This document shows positions 17,577-26,255 of a stretch of DNA of 64,000 bases, piece by piece. Every line of letters begins with the position of its first letter. The first letter of the stretch is position 1. This DNA is from Streptomyces sp. HUAS MG91 (lineage in GTDB: Bacteria; Actinomycetota; Actinomycetes; Streptomycetales; Streptomycetaceae), in contig NZ_CP159534.1 of NCBI RefSeq assembly GCF_040529335.1, positions 4,340,001-4,404,000 of the forward strand, read 5' to 3'. The position numbers and the translations under genes were made by a program. A model generated the notes under the pieces. That model had not been told where the DNA came from, did not search any database, and worked only from the letters and a program-made list of their open reading frames with translations.

Positions 17577-18455
17577 ATGACGTGGTGGTGCACCGGGATG
17601 CGATGGCGTGGGGGAGGGCCGGGCATGGGGTGGACGGGGGACGCGGGGAGCGAGCGGGAGAGCGCCGTGCGGTTCGGGGAGGGCGTGGCGTTCCGGGTCG
17701 CGGGGCCGCGACGGTGTCTGGGTGTGTGGCGCGGCGGGCGGCGCAGCGTGTGTCCGGGGTGGGCCGCGGTGCCGGTGCGGGGGACGCGGGCGCAGTGCGC
17801 GGAGTGCGCGGGGATCGACCGGGCGCAGTCCGTGGCCGCCGACACGATCGCGGACGACCCGCGGCCGTACCACGTGTATCTGGCGTGGTTCGGGGACGGG
17901 CTGGTGAAGGTCGGGATCACGGGGGTGGGCAGAGGGAGCGCGCGCCTCCTCGAGCAGGGAGCCGTCGCGTACACGTGGCTGGGGCAGGGGCCGCTCATGG
18001 CGGCGCGGCGGGCCGAGGAGTTGCTGCGGGTGGCCCTCGGGGTGCCGGACCGGATTCCGTACGGGACCAAGCGGATCGTCCGGGCCGGGGCGGAGTCCGG
18101 GCGGGCGCGGGCCGAGCTGGGGCGGGCGCACGGGATCGCGGTGGGGCTCGACGGGTGGCCCGAGTCGCTGGCGCGGCTGCCGTGCGCGGTCGTCGGGCAC
18201 GAGGAGGCGTTCGGGCTCGCCGCGGTGGACAGGGTCGACGCCGTGGTCGGCGGAGTCGGGGAGGGGGCCGTGGTGGCGGGGCGCGTGGTGGCCGCCGCCG
18301 GACCCGATCTGCATCTCGTCGAGGCCGGCGGGCGGCGGCTCGTGGTGGATACGCGGGTGCTGGCCGGGTGGCCCCTGGCGGCGGCCGGTGACGGGGCGGC
18401 CGGGACGGGGATCGAGGTGCGGGAGGTGCCCGCCGTGCAGGGCGGGCTCTTCTGA
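17577..18455 (+). CDS. DUF2797 domain protein
   Basis: This 292-residue protein fits DUF2797. An N-terminal Cys pair region (RRSVCPGWA, RAQCAECAGID) looks zinc-binding, followed by HVYLAWFGDGLVKVGITG, a GIY-YIG-like strand pattern, and then RLLEQGAVAYTWLGQGPLMAARRAEELL. The function of the family is not established. The ATG at 17577 begins MTWWCTGMRW. Local sequence is strongly G-rich, and no ribosome-binding site stands out, so the exact start is less certain than the gene. Confidence 0.7.
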   Translation: MTWWCTGMRWRGGGPGMGWTGDAGSERESAVRFGEGVAFRVAGPRRCLGVWRGGRRSVCPGWAAVPVRGTRAQCAECAGIDRAQSVAADTIADDPRPYHVYLAWFGDGLVKVGITGVGRGSARLLEQGAVAYTWLGQGPLMAARRAEELLRVALGVPDRIPYGTKRIVRAGAESGRARAELGRAHGIAVGLDGWPESLARLPCAVVGHEEAFGLAAVDRVDAVVGGVGEGAVVAGRVVAAAGPDLHLVEAGGRRLVVDTRVLAGWPLAAAGDGAAGTGIEVREVPAVQGGLF

Positions 18456-18582
18456 GGGGGGGGCGGAAAGCCGGGGCCTGGGCGGACAGGGGTGAGGGGG
18501 CGGAGATCCGGGGCCGATGCGGATGGGCGGAGATCCAGGGCCGGTGTGGACAGGGAGGAGGGGGCGGGTCGACTGTGGGGGG

Positions 18583-18936
18583 ATGAGTGATCATGTCGAG
18601 GCGCCCGGGGCGCCGTTGCCGGCCTTTGAACTGCCCTACTACGTCGTGGTGTTCAGCTCGGTGAGGGCCGCGGGGGACCAGGGATACGGGGAGACGTCCG
18701 ACCGGCTGGACGCGCTGGTGCGGGAGGTGCCGGGGTATCTCGGGCACGAGTCCGCGCGGACGCCGGGCGGGCTCGGGATCACCGTCGGGTACTTCCGGGA
18801 CGGTGCGGCCATCGAGGAATGGCGGTCCGTGGCCGCGCACCGGGACGCCCAGCGGCAGGGGCGGACCGAGTGGTACGAGAGCTACACCCTGCATGTCGCC
18901 AAGGTCGAGCGCAGCCACGGGTTCGTCCGTGAGTAG
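18583..18936 (+). CDS. Antibiotic-biosynthesis-monooxygenase-fold (ABM) protein
   Basis: This 117-residue ferredoxin-like dimeric alpha/beta-barrel protein has ELPYYVVVFSSVRAA, LDALVREVPGYLGHES, and GITVGYFRDGAAIEEWRSVAAHRDAQRQGRTEWYESYTLHV in two parts. The W-x(6-7)-H pattern near the end is typical of the ABM superfamily, whose members include cofactor-free monooxygenases and haem-degrading enzymes. The ATG at 18583 is preceded by a poly-G run. The stop overlaps the start region of the amidohydrolase, so the two are probably co-translated. Confidence 0.75.
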   Translation: MSDHVEAPGAPLPAFELPYYVVVFSSVRAAGDQGYGETSDRLDALVREVPGYLGHESARTPGGLGITVGYFRDGAAIEEWRSVAAHRDAQRQGRTEWYESYTLHVAKVERSHGFVRE

Positions 18937-19834
18937 CCCCGAGGCGGAGCTCGTCGCCGGGTTCCTCGCGCGGCACGGGCTGCCCGGACTCGTCGACGTG
19001 CACACGCACTTCATGCCCGAGCGCGTGCTGCGCAAGGTGTGGGCGTACTTCGACTCGGCCGGGCCGCTGGTCGGGAGCGAGTGGCCGATCACGTACCGGG
19101 AGGAGGAGGACCGGCGGGTCGAGCGGATGCGGGAGTTCGGGGTCGTCGCCTTCACGTCGATGCTGTATCCGCACAAGGCCGGGATGGCCGAGTGGCTGAA
19201 CGGGTGGGCGGAGGACTTCGCCCGGCGCACCGACGGCTGCCTGCGGACCGCGACCTTCTTCCCCGAGCCGGGGGTGGCGGAGTACGTGCGGCGGGCGGTC
19301 GAGGGCGGGACGCGGGTCTTCAAGGCGCACGTCCAGGTCGGGGCGTACGACCCCACCGATCCGCTGCTCGACCCCGTGTGGGGGCTGCTGGCCGAGGCCG
19401 GGGTGCCCGTCGTCACGCACTGCGGGTCGGGGCCCGCGCCCGGCAGGCACACCGGGCCCGGACCGATGGCGCGCGTGCTCGAACGCCATCCGCGGCTGCC
19501 GCTGGTCGTCGCGCACATGGGGATGCCGGAGTACGCGGAGTTCCTGGACCTGGCCGAGCGGTACCCGGAGGTGCGGCTCGACACGACGATGGCGTTCACG
19601 GACTTCGTCGAGCGGCAGGCGCCTTTCCCCGAGCGGGAGTTGGGGCGGCTGACCGCGCTCGGGGACCGGGTGCTGCTCGGCAGCGACTTCCCCAACATCC
19701 CGTACCCGTACGTGCATCAGCTGGAGGCGATCGAGCGGCTCGGGCTCGGCTCGGAGTGGGTGCGGGCCGTCTGCTATTCCAACGGCGCCGAGCTGTTCCT
19801 CGCCCGGGACGCCGGGCGGGCCTCGCGCCGGTGA
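18929..19834 (+). CDS. Amidohydrolase (metal-dependent, ACMSD-like TIM barrel)
   Basis: This 301-residue metal-dependent hydrolase of the amidohydrolase superfamily has VDVHTHFMPE (H-x-H), FKAHVQVGAYDP, VTHCGSGP, VVAHMGMPEY and LLGSDFPNIPY (final Asp). These are all the metal or catalytic ligands of ACMSD/amidohydrolase-2 proteins. The GTG at 18929 overlaps the preceding stop by eight bases. The substrate is not evident; the ABM-fold neighbour suggests a shared catabolic or detoxifying step. Confidence 0.85.
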   Translation: MSSPEAELVAGFLARHGLPGLVDVHTHFMPERVLRKVWAYFDSAGPLVGSEWPITYREEEDRRVERMREFGVVAFTSMLYPHKAGMAEWLNGWAEDFARRTDGCLRTATFFPEPGVAEYVRRAVEGGTRVFKAHVQVGAYDPTDPLLDPVWGLLAEAGVPVVTHCGSGPAPGRHTGPGPMARVLERHPRLPLVVAHMGMPEYAEFLDLAERYPEVRLDTTMAFTDFVERQAPFPERELGRLTALGDRVLLGSDFPNIPYPYVHQLEAIERLGLGSEWVRAVCYSNGAELFLARDAGRASRR

Positions 19835-19883
19835 CCCGCTGTTCTCCCGAGGTGCGCGGGATTCCTCAGCGGCGGCTGTGCGT

Positions 19884-19905
19884 TTCTCAGGGTATTCACA
19901 GGTAA
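19884..19905 (+). promoter_or_regulatory. Direct repeats upstream of the response-regulator gene
   Basis: TTCTCAGGGTA (19884-19894) and TTCACAGGTAA (19895-19905) are adjacent 11-base near-repeats. A further TTCTCAG occurs at 19917-19923. OmpR-family regulators usually bind 11-base-phased direct repeats, so this could be an autoregulatory site. Confidence 0.35.
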
Positions 19906-19945
19906 GCGAAAGGGTGTTCTCAGAGGGCCGCCGCAGGGTTGCACC

Positions 19946-20695
19946 ATGACCGCGACCTCGCCCCAGGGGCGTACCGAACTGCTGAGGCCGGACGGGAGCC
20001 CCGTCCGGGTGCTTGTCGTGGACGACGAGCAGTCGATCACCGAGCTGTTGTCCATGGCGCTCCGCTACGAGGGGTGGCAGCTCCGTACCGCGGGCGACGG
20101 TGCCGGAGCCGTGCAGACCGCACGGGAGTTCCGGCCCGACGCCGTGGTGCTCGACATGATGCTGCCGGACATGGACGGACTGAGCGTGCTCGGCCGGCTC
20201 CGCCGTGAGCTGCCGGACGTGCCGGTCCTCTTCCTGACCGCCAAGGACGCCGTCGAGGACCGGATTGCCGGACTGACGGCGGGCGGCGACGACTACGTCA
20301 CCAAGCCGTTCAGCCTGGAGGAGGTCGTGGCGCGGCTGCGCGGACTGATCCGGCGCACCGGCGCCGCCGACCGGCGCAGCGAGTCGGTGCTGGTGGTCGG
20401 CGACCTGATGCTCGACGAGGACAGCCACGAGGTGTCGCGCGGCGGCGCCAACATCCATCTGACGGCCACCGAGTTCGAGCTGCTGCGCTTCCTCATGCGC
20501 AACCCGCGGCGCGTGCTCAGCAAGGCGCAGATACTGGACCGGGTCTGGAGCTACGACTTCGGCGGCCAGGCCAACGTCGTCGAGCTGTACATCTCCTACC
20601 TGCGGCGGAAGATCGACGCCGGACGCGAGCCGATGATCCACACGCGCCGGGGTGCCGGATATCTGATCAAGCCCGGCGCCACGACGGTGTCGTGA
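19946..20695 (+). CDS. OmpR-family response regulator
   Basis: This 249-residue two-domain regulator has a receiver with VLVVDDEQS (acidic pocket), phospho-acceptor Asp70 in AVVLDMMLPDMDG, and Lys in YVTKPFSLEEV. A winged-helix output domain includes LTATEFELLRFLMRNPRRVLS and ends TRRGAGYLIKPG. It should be phosphorylated by the kinase encoded immediately downstream, whose GTG overlaps this stop (GTGA). The signal and regulon are unknown; the next gene, a GT2-GtrA protein, may be a target or simply a neighbour. Confidence 0.92.
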   Translation: MTATSPQGRTELLRPDGSPVRVLVVDDEQSITELLSMALRYEGWQLRTAGDGAGAVQTAREFRPDAVVLDMMLPDMDGLSVLGRLRRELPDVPVLFLTAKDAVEDRIAGLTAGGDDYVTKPFSLEEVVARLRGLIRRTGAADRRSESVLVVGDLMLDEDSHEVSRGGANIHLTATEFELLRFLMRNPRRVLSKAQILDRVWSYDFGGQANVVELYISYLRRKIDAGREPMIHTRRGAGYLIKPGATTVS

Positions 20696-22263
20696 GGCGT
20701 TGGCGGACGCGGCCGCAGACGCTGCGGACCCGGCTGGTGGTGTCGGCGATCGCGCTGATCGCGGTCGTCGCCGCCGTGATCGGGACCGTGACCACGGTGG
20801 CGGTGAGCAGTTCGCTGTACCAGCGGCTCGACTCCGATCTGAAGGCGATCGCCAAGCGGGCCGAGGGGCAGCCCGGCGATCTGGACCGCAAACCGCAGCT
20901 CCAGCCGCCCGGCAGCCCGAGCGTCGACCAGAAGCTGCGCTTCGTGGTCGGCGGCGGCTCACCGAAGGACACGGTCGGCGCCGTCGTCGCCGGCGGCCAG
21001 GTCACCAAGTCCGTGCGCGGCAAAGGCGGCTGGGACACCGCGTCCCTCACCCCCGGGCAGAAGAGCGAGCTGGCGTCCGTGCCCGACGACCGTGACGTCC
21101 ACAGCGTCGATCTGACGGACCTCGGTACCTACCGTGTGACGACGGTGCACAGCGAGGACGGCGACACCATCGTCGTCGGCATACCGGCCGCCCAGGTCCA
21201 GGACACCGTCCAGACCCTGATCATCGTCGAGCTGTCGGTGACGTTCGCCGGGCTCGTCGCCGCGGGCATCGCGGGCGCCGTCATGGTCGGCGTCAACCTC
21301 CGCCCCCTGCGCCGGGTCGCCGCCACGGCCACCCGGGTCTCCGAACTCCCCCTGCACACCGGCGAGGTGACCCTGTACGAGCGGGTGCCCGACGCCGAGG
21401 CCGACCCCAGGACCGAGGTCGGCCAGGTCGGCGCCGCGTTCAACCGCATGCTCGACCACATCCACGGCGCGCTGCACGCCCGCCAGCAGAGCGAGACGCG
21501 GGTACGGCAGTTCGTCGCGGACGCCAGCCACGAACTGCGCACGCCCCTCGCCTCCATCCGCGGATACGCCGAACTGACCCGGCGCGGCCGAGAGGAGGTC
21601 GGCCCCGACACCCGGCACGCGCTCACCCGCATCGAGTCGGAGGCGCACCGCATGTCCGGCCTGGTCGAGGATCTGCTGCTGCTCGCGCGGCTCGACGCCG
21701 GGCGGCCGCTCTCGTACGAGCCGACCGATGTGTCGCCGCTGGTCATCGACGTGCTGAGCGATGCCCGCGCGGCCGGGCAGGACCACAAGTGGCGCCTGGA
21801 ACTGCCCGACGAGCCCGCCCTGGTGCTCGCCGACTCCGCGCGCCTGCAACAGGTCCTGGTCAATCTGCTCGCCAACGCGCGCACCCACACCCCGCCCGGC
21901 ACCACGGTCACCGCGCGCGTGCACCGGCACGGGCCCTGGGTCTGTCTCGACGTGCGGGACGACGGTCCCGGCATCCCCGCGGAGCTGCTGCCGCACGTGT
22001 TCGAACGGTTCGCCCGGGGCGACTCCTCCCGGTCGCGCAGGGCCGGATCCACCGGGCTAGGGCTCGCCATCGTGCAGGCGGTCGCGGCCGCCCACGGAGG
22101 GGCCGTGACCGTGGACAGCGTGTCCGGCAGGACCGTGTTCACCGTGCACCTGCCGGCCTGCGCCGAGCCGGTCGGCGCCCTGCCCATGGGCGCCGACGCG
22201 ACGGTGCCCGGCCACGCGCTGCCGGACTCACAGGCAGCCCAAAGGGCCACCACACAGCGCTGA
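20692..22263 (+). CDS. Sensor histidine kinase
   Basis: This 523-residue membrane kinase has a first membrane segment near residues 15-40 (LVVSAIALIAVVAAVIG), an extracellular domain of about 125 residues, a second segment (LIIVELSVTFAGLVAAGIAG), HAMP, and an H-box FVADASHELRTPLASIRGY with phospho-His at about residue 280. The ATPase boxes are N (LVNLLANARTHTP), G1 (DDGPGIP) and G2 (STGLGLAIV). All catalytic elements look intact. It pairs with the overlapping regulator upstream. Confidence 0.92.
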   Translation: MRRWRTRPQTLRTRLVVSAIALIAVVAAVIGTVTTVAVSSSLYQRLDSDLKAIAKRAEGQPGDLDRKPQLQPPGSPSVDQKLRFVVGGGSPKDTVGAVVAGGQVTKSVRGKGGWDTASLTPGQKSELASVPDDRDVHSVDLTDLGTYRVTTVHSEDGDTIVVGIPAAQVQDTVQTLIIVELSVTFAGLVAAGIAGAVMVGVNLRPLRRVAATATRVSELPLHTGEVTLYERVPDAEADPRTEVGQVGAAFNRMLDHIHGALHARQQSETRVRQFVADASHELRTPLASIRGYAELTRRGREEVGPDTRHALTRIESEAHRMSGLVEDLLLLARLDAGRPLSYEPTDVSPLVIDVLSDARAAGQDHKWRLELPDEPALVLADSARLQQVLVNLLANARTHTPPGTTVTARVHRHGPWVCLDVRDDGPGIPAELLPHVFERFARGDSSRSRRAGSTGLGLAIVQAVAAAHGGAVTVDSVSGRTVFTVHLPACAEPVGALPMGADATVPGHALPDSQAAQRATTQR

Positions 22264-22289
22264 CAGCGGAGTTGGCGAGTGTCCATGGC

Positions 22290-23573
22290 ATGCGAACCGA
22301 CTCTTCTCCGGGCATCGGCCCCACCGCCGCGCACCTCGGCGCGCTGCCTGCGCGGGAGCACCTGCCCGTGGGCAGCGGCCTCGGCGACGTGCCCGTGCTG
22401 GACGTCGTCATCCCCGTCTACAACGAGGAGACGGACCTGGGCGAGTGCGTGCGCCGGCTCCACGCCCATCTGGTCCGCACCTTCCCCTACCGCTTCCGCG
22501 TCACGATCGCGGACAACGCCTCCACCGACTCCACCCCGCAGGTGGCGCGGCGGCTCACCGCCGAGCTGCCCGGCGTCGGCTACTCCCGTCTCGAACAGAA
22601 GGGCCGCGGGCGCGCCCTGGCCACCGTGTGGTCGGCGTCCGACGCGCCGGTCCTCGCCTACATGGACGTGGACCTGTCCACCGACCTGAACGCGCTGCTC
22701 CCGCTGGTCGCCCCGCTCATCTCCGGCCACTCGGACCTGGCGATCGGCTCCCGGCTCTCCCGCTCCTCGCGGGTGGTGCGCGGCCCGAAGCGGGAGTTCG
22801 TCTCGCGGGCCTACAACCTGATCCTGCGGGGCTCGCTCCAGGCGCGCTTCTCCGACGCGCAGTGCGGATTCAAGGCGATCCGGCGCGATGTCGCCCAGGT
22901 GCTGCTGCCGCTGGTCGAGGACACCGGCTGGTTCTTCGACACCGAGATGCTCGTGCTCGCCGAGCGGGCCGGGCTGCGGATCCACGAGGTGCCCGTCGAC
23001 TGGGTCGACGACCCGGACTCGACCGTGCACATCGTGCGGCCGGCGACCGACGACCTGAAGGGCGTGTGGCGGATCGGCAAGGCGCTCACCAGCGGCTCCC
23101 TGCCGCTGGACCGGCTCGCGCGCCCGTTCGGCGACGATCCGCGCGACCGCCGGCTCCCGGGGGTGCCGAAGGGGCTCGCGCGACAGCTCGTCGGGTTCTG
23201 TGTCGTCGGCGCGCTGTCGACGCTGTTCTATCTGCTGCTGTACTCCGGCTTCCGTACGTTCTCGGGGTCGCAGGTCGCCAACGCGCTGGCCCTGCTGGTG
23301 TCGGCCTTCGCCAACACCGCCGCCAACCGGCGTCTCACCTTCGGGGTGCGCGGCCGGGACAAGGCCGTCCGCCACCAGGCCCAGGGACTCGTCGTCTTCG
23401 GCATCGGCCTCGCGCTGACCAGCGGTTCGCTGGCCGCCCTGAACGCCGCGTCCGTCGACCCGGCGCACGCGACCGAGCTGGCCGTGCTCATCGCGGCCAA
23501 CCTCGCCGCGACCGTGCTGCGCTTCCTGCTCTTCCGTGCCTGGGTGTTCCCCGCCGAGACCCCGCGCCCCTGA
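22290..23573 (+). CDS. GT2 glycosyltransferase fused to a GtrA-like membrane domain
   Basis: This 427-residue protein has an N-terminal family 2 glycosyltransferase domain (VLDVVIPVYNEETDLGE, IADNASTDSTP, AYMDVDLSTDLNALLPL with the D-x-D, IGSRL, DAQCGFKAIRRDV), as in polyprenyl-phosphate sugar synthases. The C-terminal half is GtrA-like with four membrane segments (LVGFCVVGALSTLFYLLLY, VANALALLVSAFANTAANR, LVVFGIGLALTSGSLAALN, LAVLIAANLAATVLRFLLF). It likely makes or flips a lipid-linked sugar for cell-surface decoration. It lies 26 bases after the kinase gene and may be in that operon. Confidence 0.88.
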   Translation: MRTDSSPGIGPTAAHLGALPAREHLPVGSGLGDVPVLDVVIPVYNEETDLGECVRRLHAHLVRTFPYRFRVTIADNASTDSTPQVARRLTAELPGVGYSRLEQKGRGRALATVWSASDAPVLAYMDVDLSTDLNALLPLVAPLISGHSDLAIGSRLSRSSRVVRGPKREFVSRAYNLILRGSLQARFSDAQCGFKAIRRDVAQVLLPLVEDTGWFFDTEMLVLAERAGLRIHEVPVDWVDDPDSTVHIVRPATDDLKGVWRIGKALTSGSLPLDRLARPFGDDPRDRRLPGVPKGLARQLVGFCVVGALSTLFYLLLYSGFRTFSGSQVANALALLVSAFANTAANRRLTFGVRGRDKAVRHQAQGLVVFGIGLALTSGSLAALNAASVDPAHATELAVLIAANLAATVLRFLLFRAWVFPAETPRP

Positions 23574-23632
23574 AGCAGGCATCCCAGGGGCGCGGGGAAC
23601 CGCGCGACCAGCCACACCCGACCCGCACGGTC

Positions 23633-24502
23633 CTACCTGCGCACCCCCACCTCGGCCACCACCGGCCGATGATCCGACGCGACGGACTCGTCCGGCACAG
23701 AAACCGACCGCACGTCGATACCGCTCCCCACCGCCACGTAATCGATCCGCTTCACCGGCACATCGGCGGGGAACGTGACCCCGCCCGCCGGCCCGGCGTC
23801 CCGCAACTCCGTCCACAGGGGCGCGAGCTCCGGCGCGTCCGGCGTCGCGTTGAAGTCGCCGAGCAGAACCTGCCGCGCCCCGGGCACCGCCCCGCGCTCG
23901 GCGGCCATGATCCGCCGGGTGTCCGCGACCTGCGCGACCCGTACGGACGGATCCGCGCGGTAGTCGAGGTGCGTCACGAAGACCTGCACCGGCACCCCGC
24001 GCACCTTCAGCGTCACCTCGCCGAACCCGGGCGCGGGCGCCGGCACCGGGTTCGGGTCCTGCGTCGACAGGCGGGTGATCTCGTGGTTGGCGGCCGAACG
24101 GATCGGATACCGGGACAGCACGGCGACCCCGAACTCCCGTCGCGGCTCCCCCGCGGTCACCGGGTCCAGGCTGTAGATCGGCGCGAACGACACCCGCATC
24201 CCGAGCCGCCGCGCGAGCTCTCCCGCCACGTCCAGGTCCTGGCTGCGCGCACCCCAGTGCACATCGACCTCCTGGAGGCCGATGACATCGGCGTGCAGGG
24301 CGCGCAGCGCGGCCGCCTGCCGGTCGAGGTCGAAGACGTTGTCGGCGCCCGCGCCCGCGTGGATGTTGTACGTGGCGATGCGCAGCGGGACCGGCGGTGG
24401 CCCGTGCTGCCCTGCGGCGGCCACGGCGGGAGCCGTCCCGAGCAGGCTCAACACGGCTACGGAGAGGGCGAGTCGGGAAGCGGAGCGGGATCGTCTCGGC
24501 AT
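23633..24502 (-). CDS. Secreted endonuclease/exonuclease/phosphatase-family protein
   Basis: This 289-residue EEP-fold hydrolase has a signal peptide (LALSVAVLSLLGTAPAVAAA). Catalytic motifs are RIATYNIHAGAG, VIGLQEVDVHW (metal-binding Glu), THLDYRADP, LLGDFNATPDAPE and SVASDHRPVVAEV (terminal D-H). It could be a DNase or phosphodiesterase/phosphatase acting outside the cell. The ATG at 24500-24502 is chosen over a much longer frame that would run through the divergent promoter and into the exporter gene. It faces the exporter at 24615 across a palindromic operator. Confidence 0.88.
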   Translation of the reverse strand: MPRRSRSASRLALSVAVLSLLGTAPAVAAAGQHGPPPVPLRIATYNIHAGAGADNVFDLDRQAAALRALHADVIGLQEVDVHWGARSQDLDVAGELARRLGMRVSFAPIYSLDPVTAGEPRREFGVAVLSRYPIRSAANHEITRLSTQDPNPVPAPAPGFGEVTLKVRGVPVQVFVTHLDYRADPSVRVAQVADTRRIMAAERGAVPGARQVLLGDFNATPDAPELAPLWTELRDAGPAGGVTFPADVPVKRIDYVAVGSGIDVRSVSVPDESVASDHRPVVAEVGVRR

Positions 24503-24529
24503 GGCCGAACCGTATGCCGAAAACCCGCT

Positions 24530-24563
24530 TGTACACCGTAAGAGCTGCCCCTTACGGTGTACA
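24530..24563. promoter_or_regulatory. Long palindromic operator between exporter and EEP genes
   Basis: Perfect 13-base arms TGTACACCGTAAG (24530-24542) and CTTACGGTGTACA (24551-24563) are separated by 8 bases. The repeat is centred about 68 bases upstream of the exporter ATG. It is the likely binding site of the TetR-family regulator encoded at 26256, as is usual for exporter-TetR pairs. Confidence 0.7.
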
Positions 24564-24614
24564 GCACCGTCTGATTCCGGCGCCACCCGCCCCCGCCACC
24601 CGACAGGAGCCCGC

Positions 24615-26168
24615 ATGACGTCGACGACCGCCGAGAACACCGGCGGCAGCACCCAGCAGCCCGCCCCGGCCGGAGGCCACCCGCAGCGCTGGATCATCCT
24701 CGGTGTCATCTGCCTCGCCCAGCTGACCGTGCTGCTCGACAACACCGTCCTGAACGTCGCGATCCCCTCCCTGACCCGGGAGCTGCACGCGTCGACGTCC
24801 GACATCCAGTGGGTGATCAGCGCCTACTCGCTCGTCCAGTCCGGGCTGCTGCTCACCGCGGGCTCCACCGCCGACCGCTACGGCCGCAAGAAGATGCTCG
24901 CGGCCGGGCTCGTGCTGTTCGGCGTCGGTTCGCTGGTCGCCGGACTCGCCGACTCCACCGCGCAGTTGATCGCCGCGCGGGCCGGCATGGGCGTCGGCGG
25001 CGCGCTGCTGATGACCACGACCCTCGCGGTCGTCGTGCAGATCTTCGACGACACCGAGCGGGTGAAGGCGATCGGACTGTGGGCCACCGTCAACTCGCTG
25101 GGCTTCGCCGTCGGACCGCTGCTCGGCGGCGTGATGCTGGACCACTTCTGGTGGGGCGCGATCTTCCTGATCAACATCCCGGTCGCGGTCATCGGCCTGA
25201 TCGCCGTCCTCACGCTCGTACCGGAGTCGAAGAACCCGCAGGGCGACCGGCCCGACCTGCTCGGCGCGCTGCTCTCCACGATCGGCATGACCGGGGTGGT
25301 CTACGCGATCATCAACGGCCCCGACCAGGGCTGGACCTCCGGCACCACGCTCGCCTCGGCAGCGGTCGGCGTCGTCTTCATGGCCGCGTTCGTCGGCTGG
25401 GAGCTGCGCATCCCGTACCCGATGCTGGACATGCACTTCTTCCGCAACCAGAAGTTCACCGGGGCGGTCGCCGGGGCGATCCTCGTCGCGTTCGGCATGG
25501 GCGGCTCGCTGTTCCTGCTCACCCAGCACCTCCAGTTCGTGCTCGGGTACGGGCCGCTGGAGGCCGGGCTGCGCACGGCGCCGCTGGCGTTGACCATCGT
25601 CGCCCTGAACCTCACCGGCGTCGGCGCGAAGTTCCTCGCCAAGGTGGGCACCCCGGTCACCATCGCGGCCGGCATGACCTGCCTGGCGGCGGGGCTCGCG
25701 GCGATCGCCGTGCTCGGCGGGGACTCCTACGGCGGCATGCTCGTCGGCCTGGTCGTCATGGGTGTCGGCATCGCCTTCGCCATGCCCGCCATGGCCAACG
25801 CCATCATGAGCGCCATCCCGCCGGCGAAGGCGGGCGTCGGCGCGGGCGTGAACGGCACCCTCGCCGAGTTCGGCAACGGGCTCGGTGTCGCCGTCCTCGG
25901 CGCGGTCCTCAACGCCCGGTTCGCGGCGCTGGTCGCCGTCTCCGCCGCCTCGCTCCCGGCGGCCCTCGCCGCCGCCGACTCCGCCGGGGAGAAGGCCCGT
26001 ATCGCGGACGCCTTCTCCTCGGGCCTGGAGACCAGCCAGCTGGTCGGCGCCGTCGCCGTCCTCGTCGGCGGACTCCTCGCCGCGGCGTTGTTGCGGCGCG
26101 CGGAGCGGGCAGAGTCAGCAGGGGCGACGGCTCCGGGCGCTTTCCCAACGGGTCCTGAACAGTCCTAG
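24615..26168 (+). CDS. MFS drug exporter, DHA2 (14-helix) type
   Basis: This 517-residue proton-driven efflux transporter includes QLTVLLDNTVLNVAIPSL (motif D1-type in helix 1), TADRYGRKKMLAAGL (motif A) and the motif C-like LGFAVGPLLGGVM. There are about 14 hydrophobic segments, as in QacA-type exporters. CAGGAG precedes the ATG at 24615. It sits behind a 13-base inverted repeat, and the TetR regulator follows 87 bases downstream, so drug-inducible derepression is likely. The substrate is unknown. Confidence 0.88.
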   Translation: MTSTTAENTGGSTQQPAPAGGHPQRWIILGVICLAQLTVLLDNTVLNVAIPSLTRELHASTSDIQWVISAYSLVQSGLLLTAGSTADRYGRKKMLAAGLVLFGVGSLVAGLADSTAQLIAARAGMGVGGALLMTTTLAVVVQIFDDTERVKAIGLWATVNSLGFAVGPLLGGVMLDHFWWGAIFLINIPVAVIGLIAVLTLVPESKNPQGDRPDLLGALLSTIGMTGVVYAIINGPDQGWTSGTTLASAAVGVVFMAAFVGWELRIPYPMLDMHFFRNQKFTGAVAGAILVAFGMGGSLFLLTQHLQFVLGYGPLEAGLRTAPLALTIVALNLTGVGAKFLAKVGTPVTIAAGMTCLAAGLAAIAVLGGDSYGGMLVGLVVMGVGIAFAMPAMANAIMSAIPPAKAGVGAGVNGTLAEFGNGLGVAVLGAVLNARFAALVAVSAASLPAALAAADSAGEKARIADAFSSGLETSQLVGAVAVLVGGLLAAALLRRAERAESAGATAPGAFPTGPEQS

Positions 26169-26255
26169 CATCGATGCAGGCGGACGGGCGGATTCCGTGG
26201 GCGTGGGCCCGGGGGGCCGCCCCGCCCGGTACGTCAACTCCTGGGAAGGTGCGCC

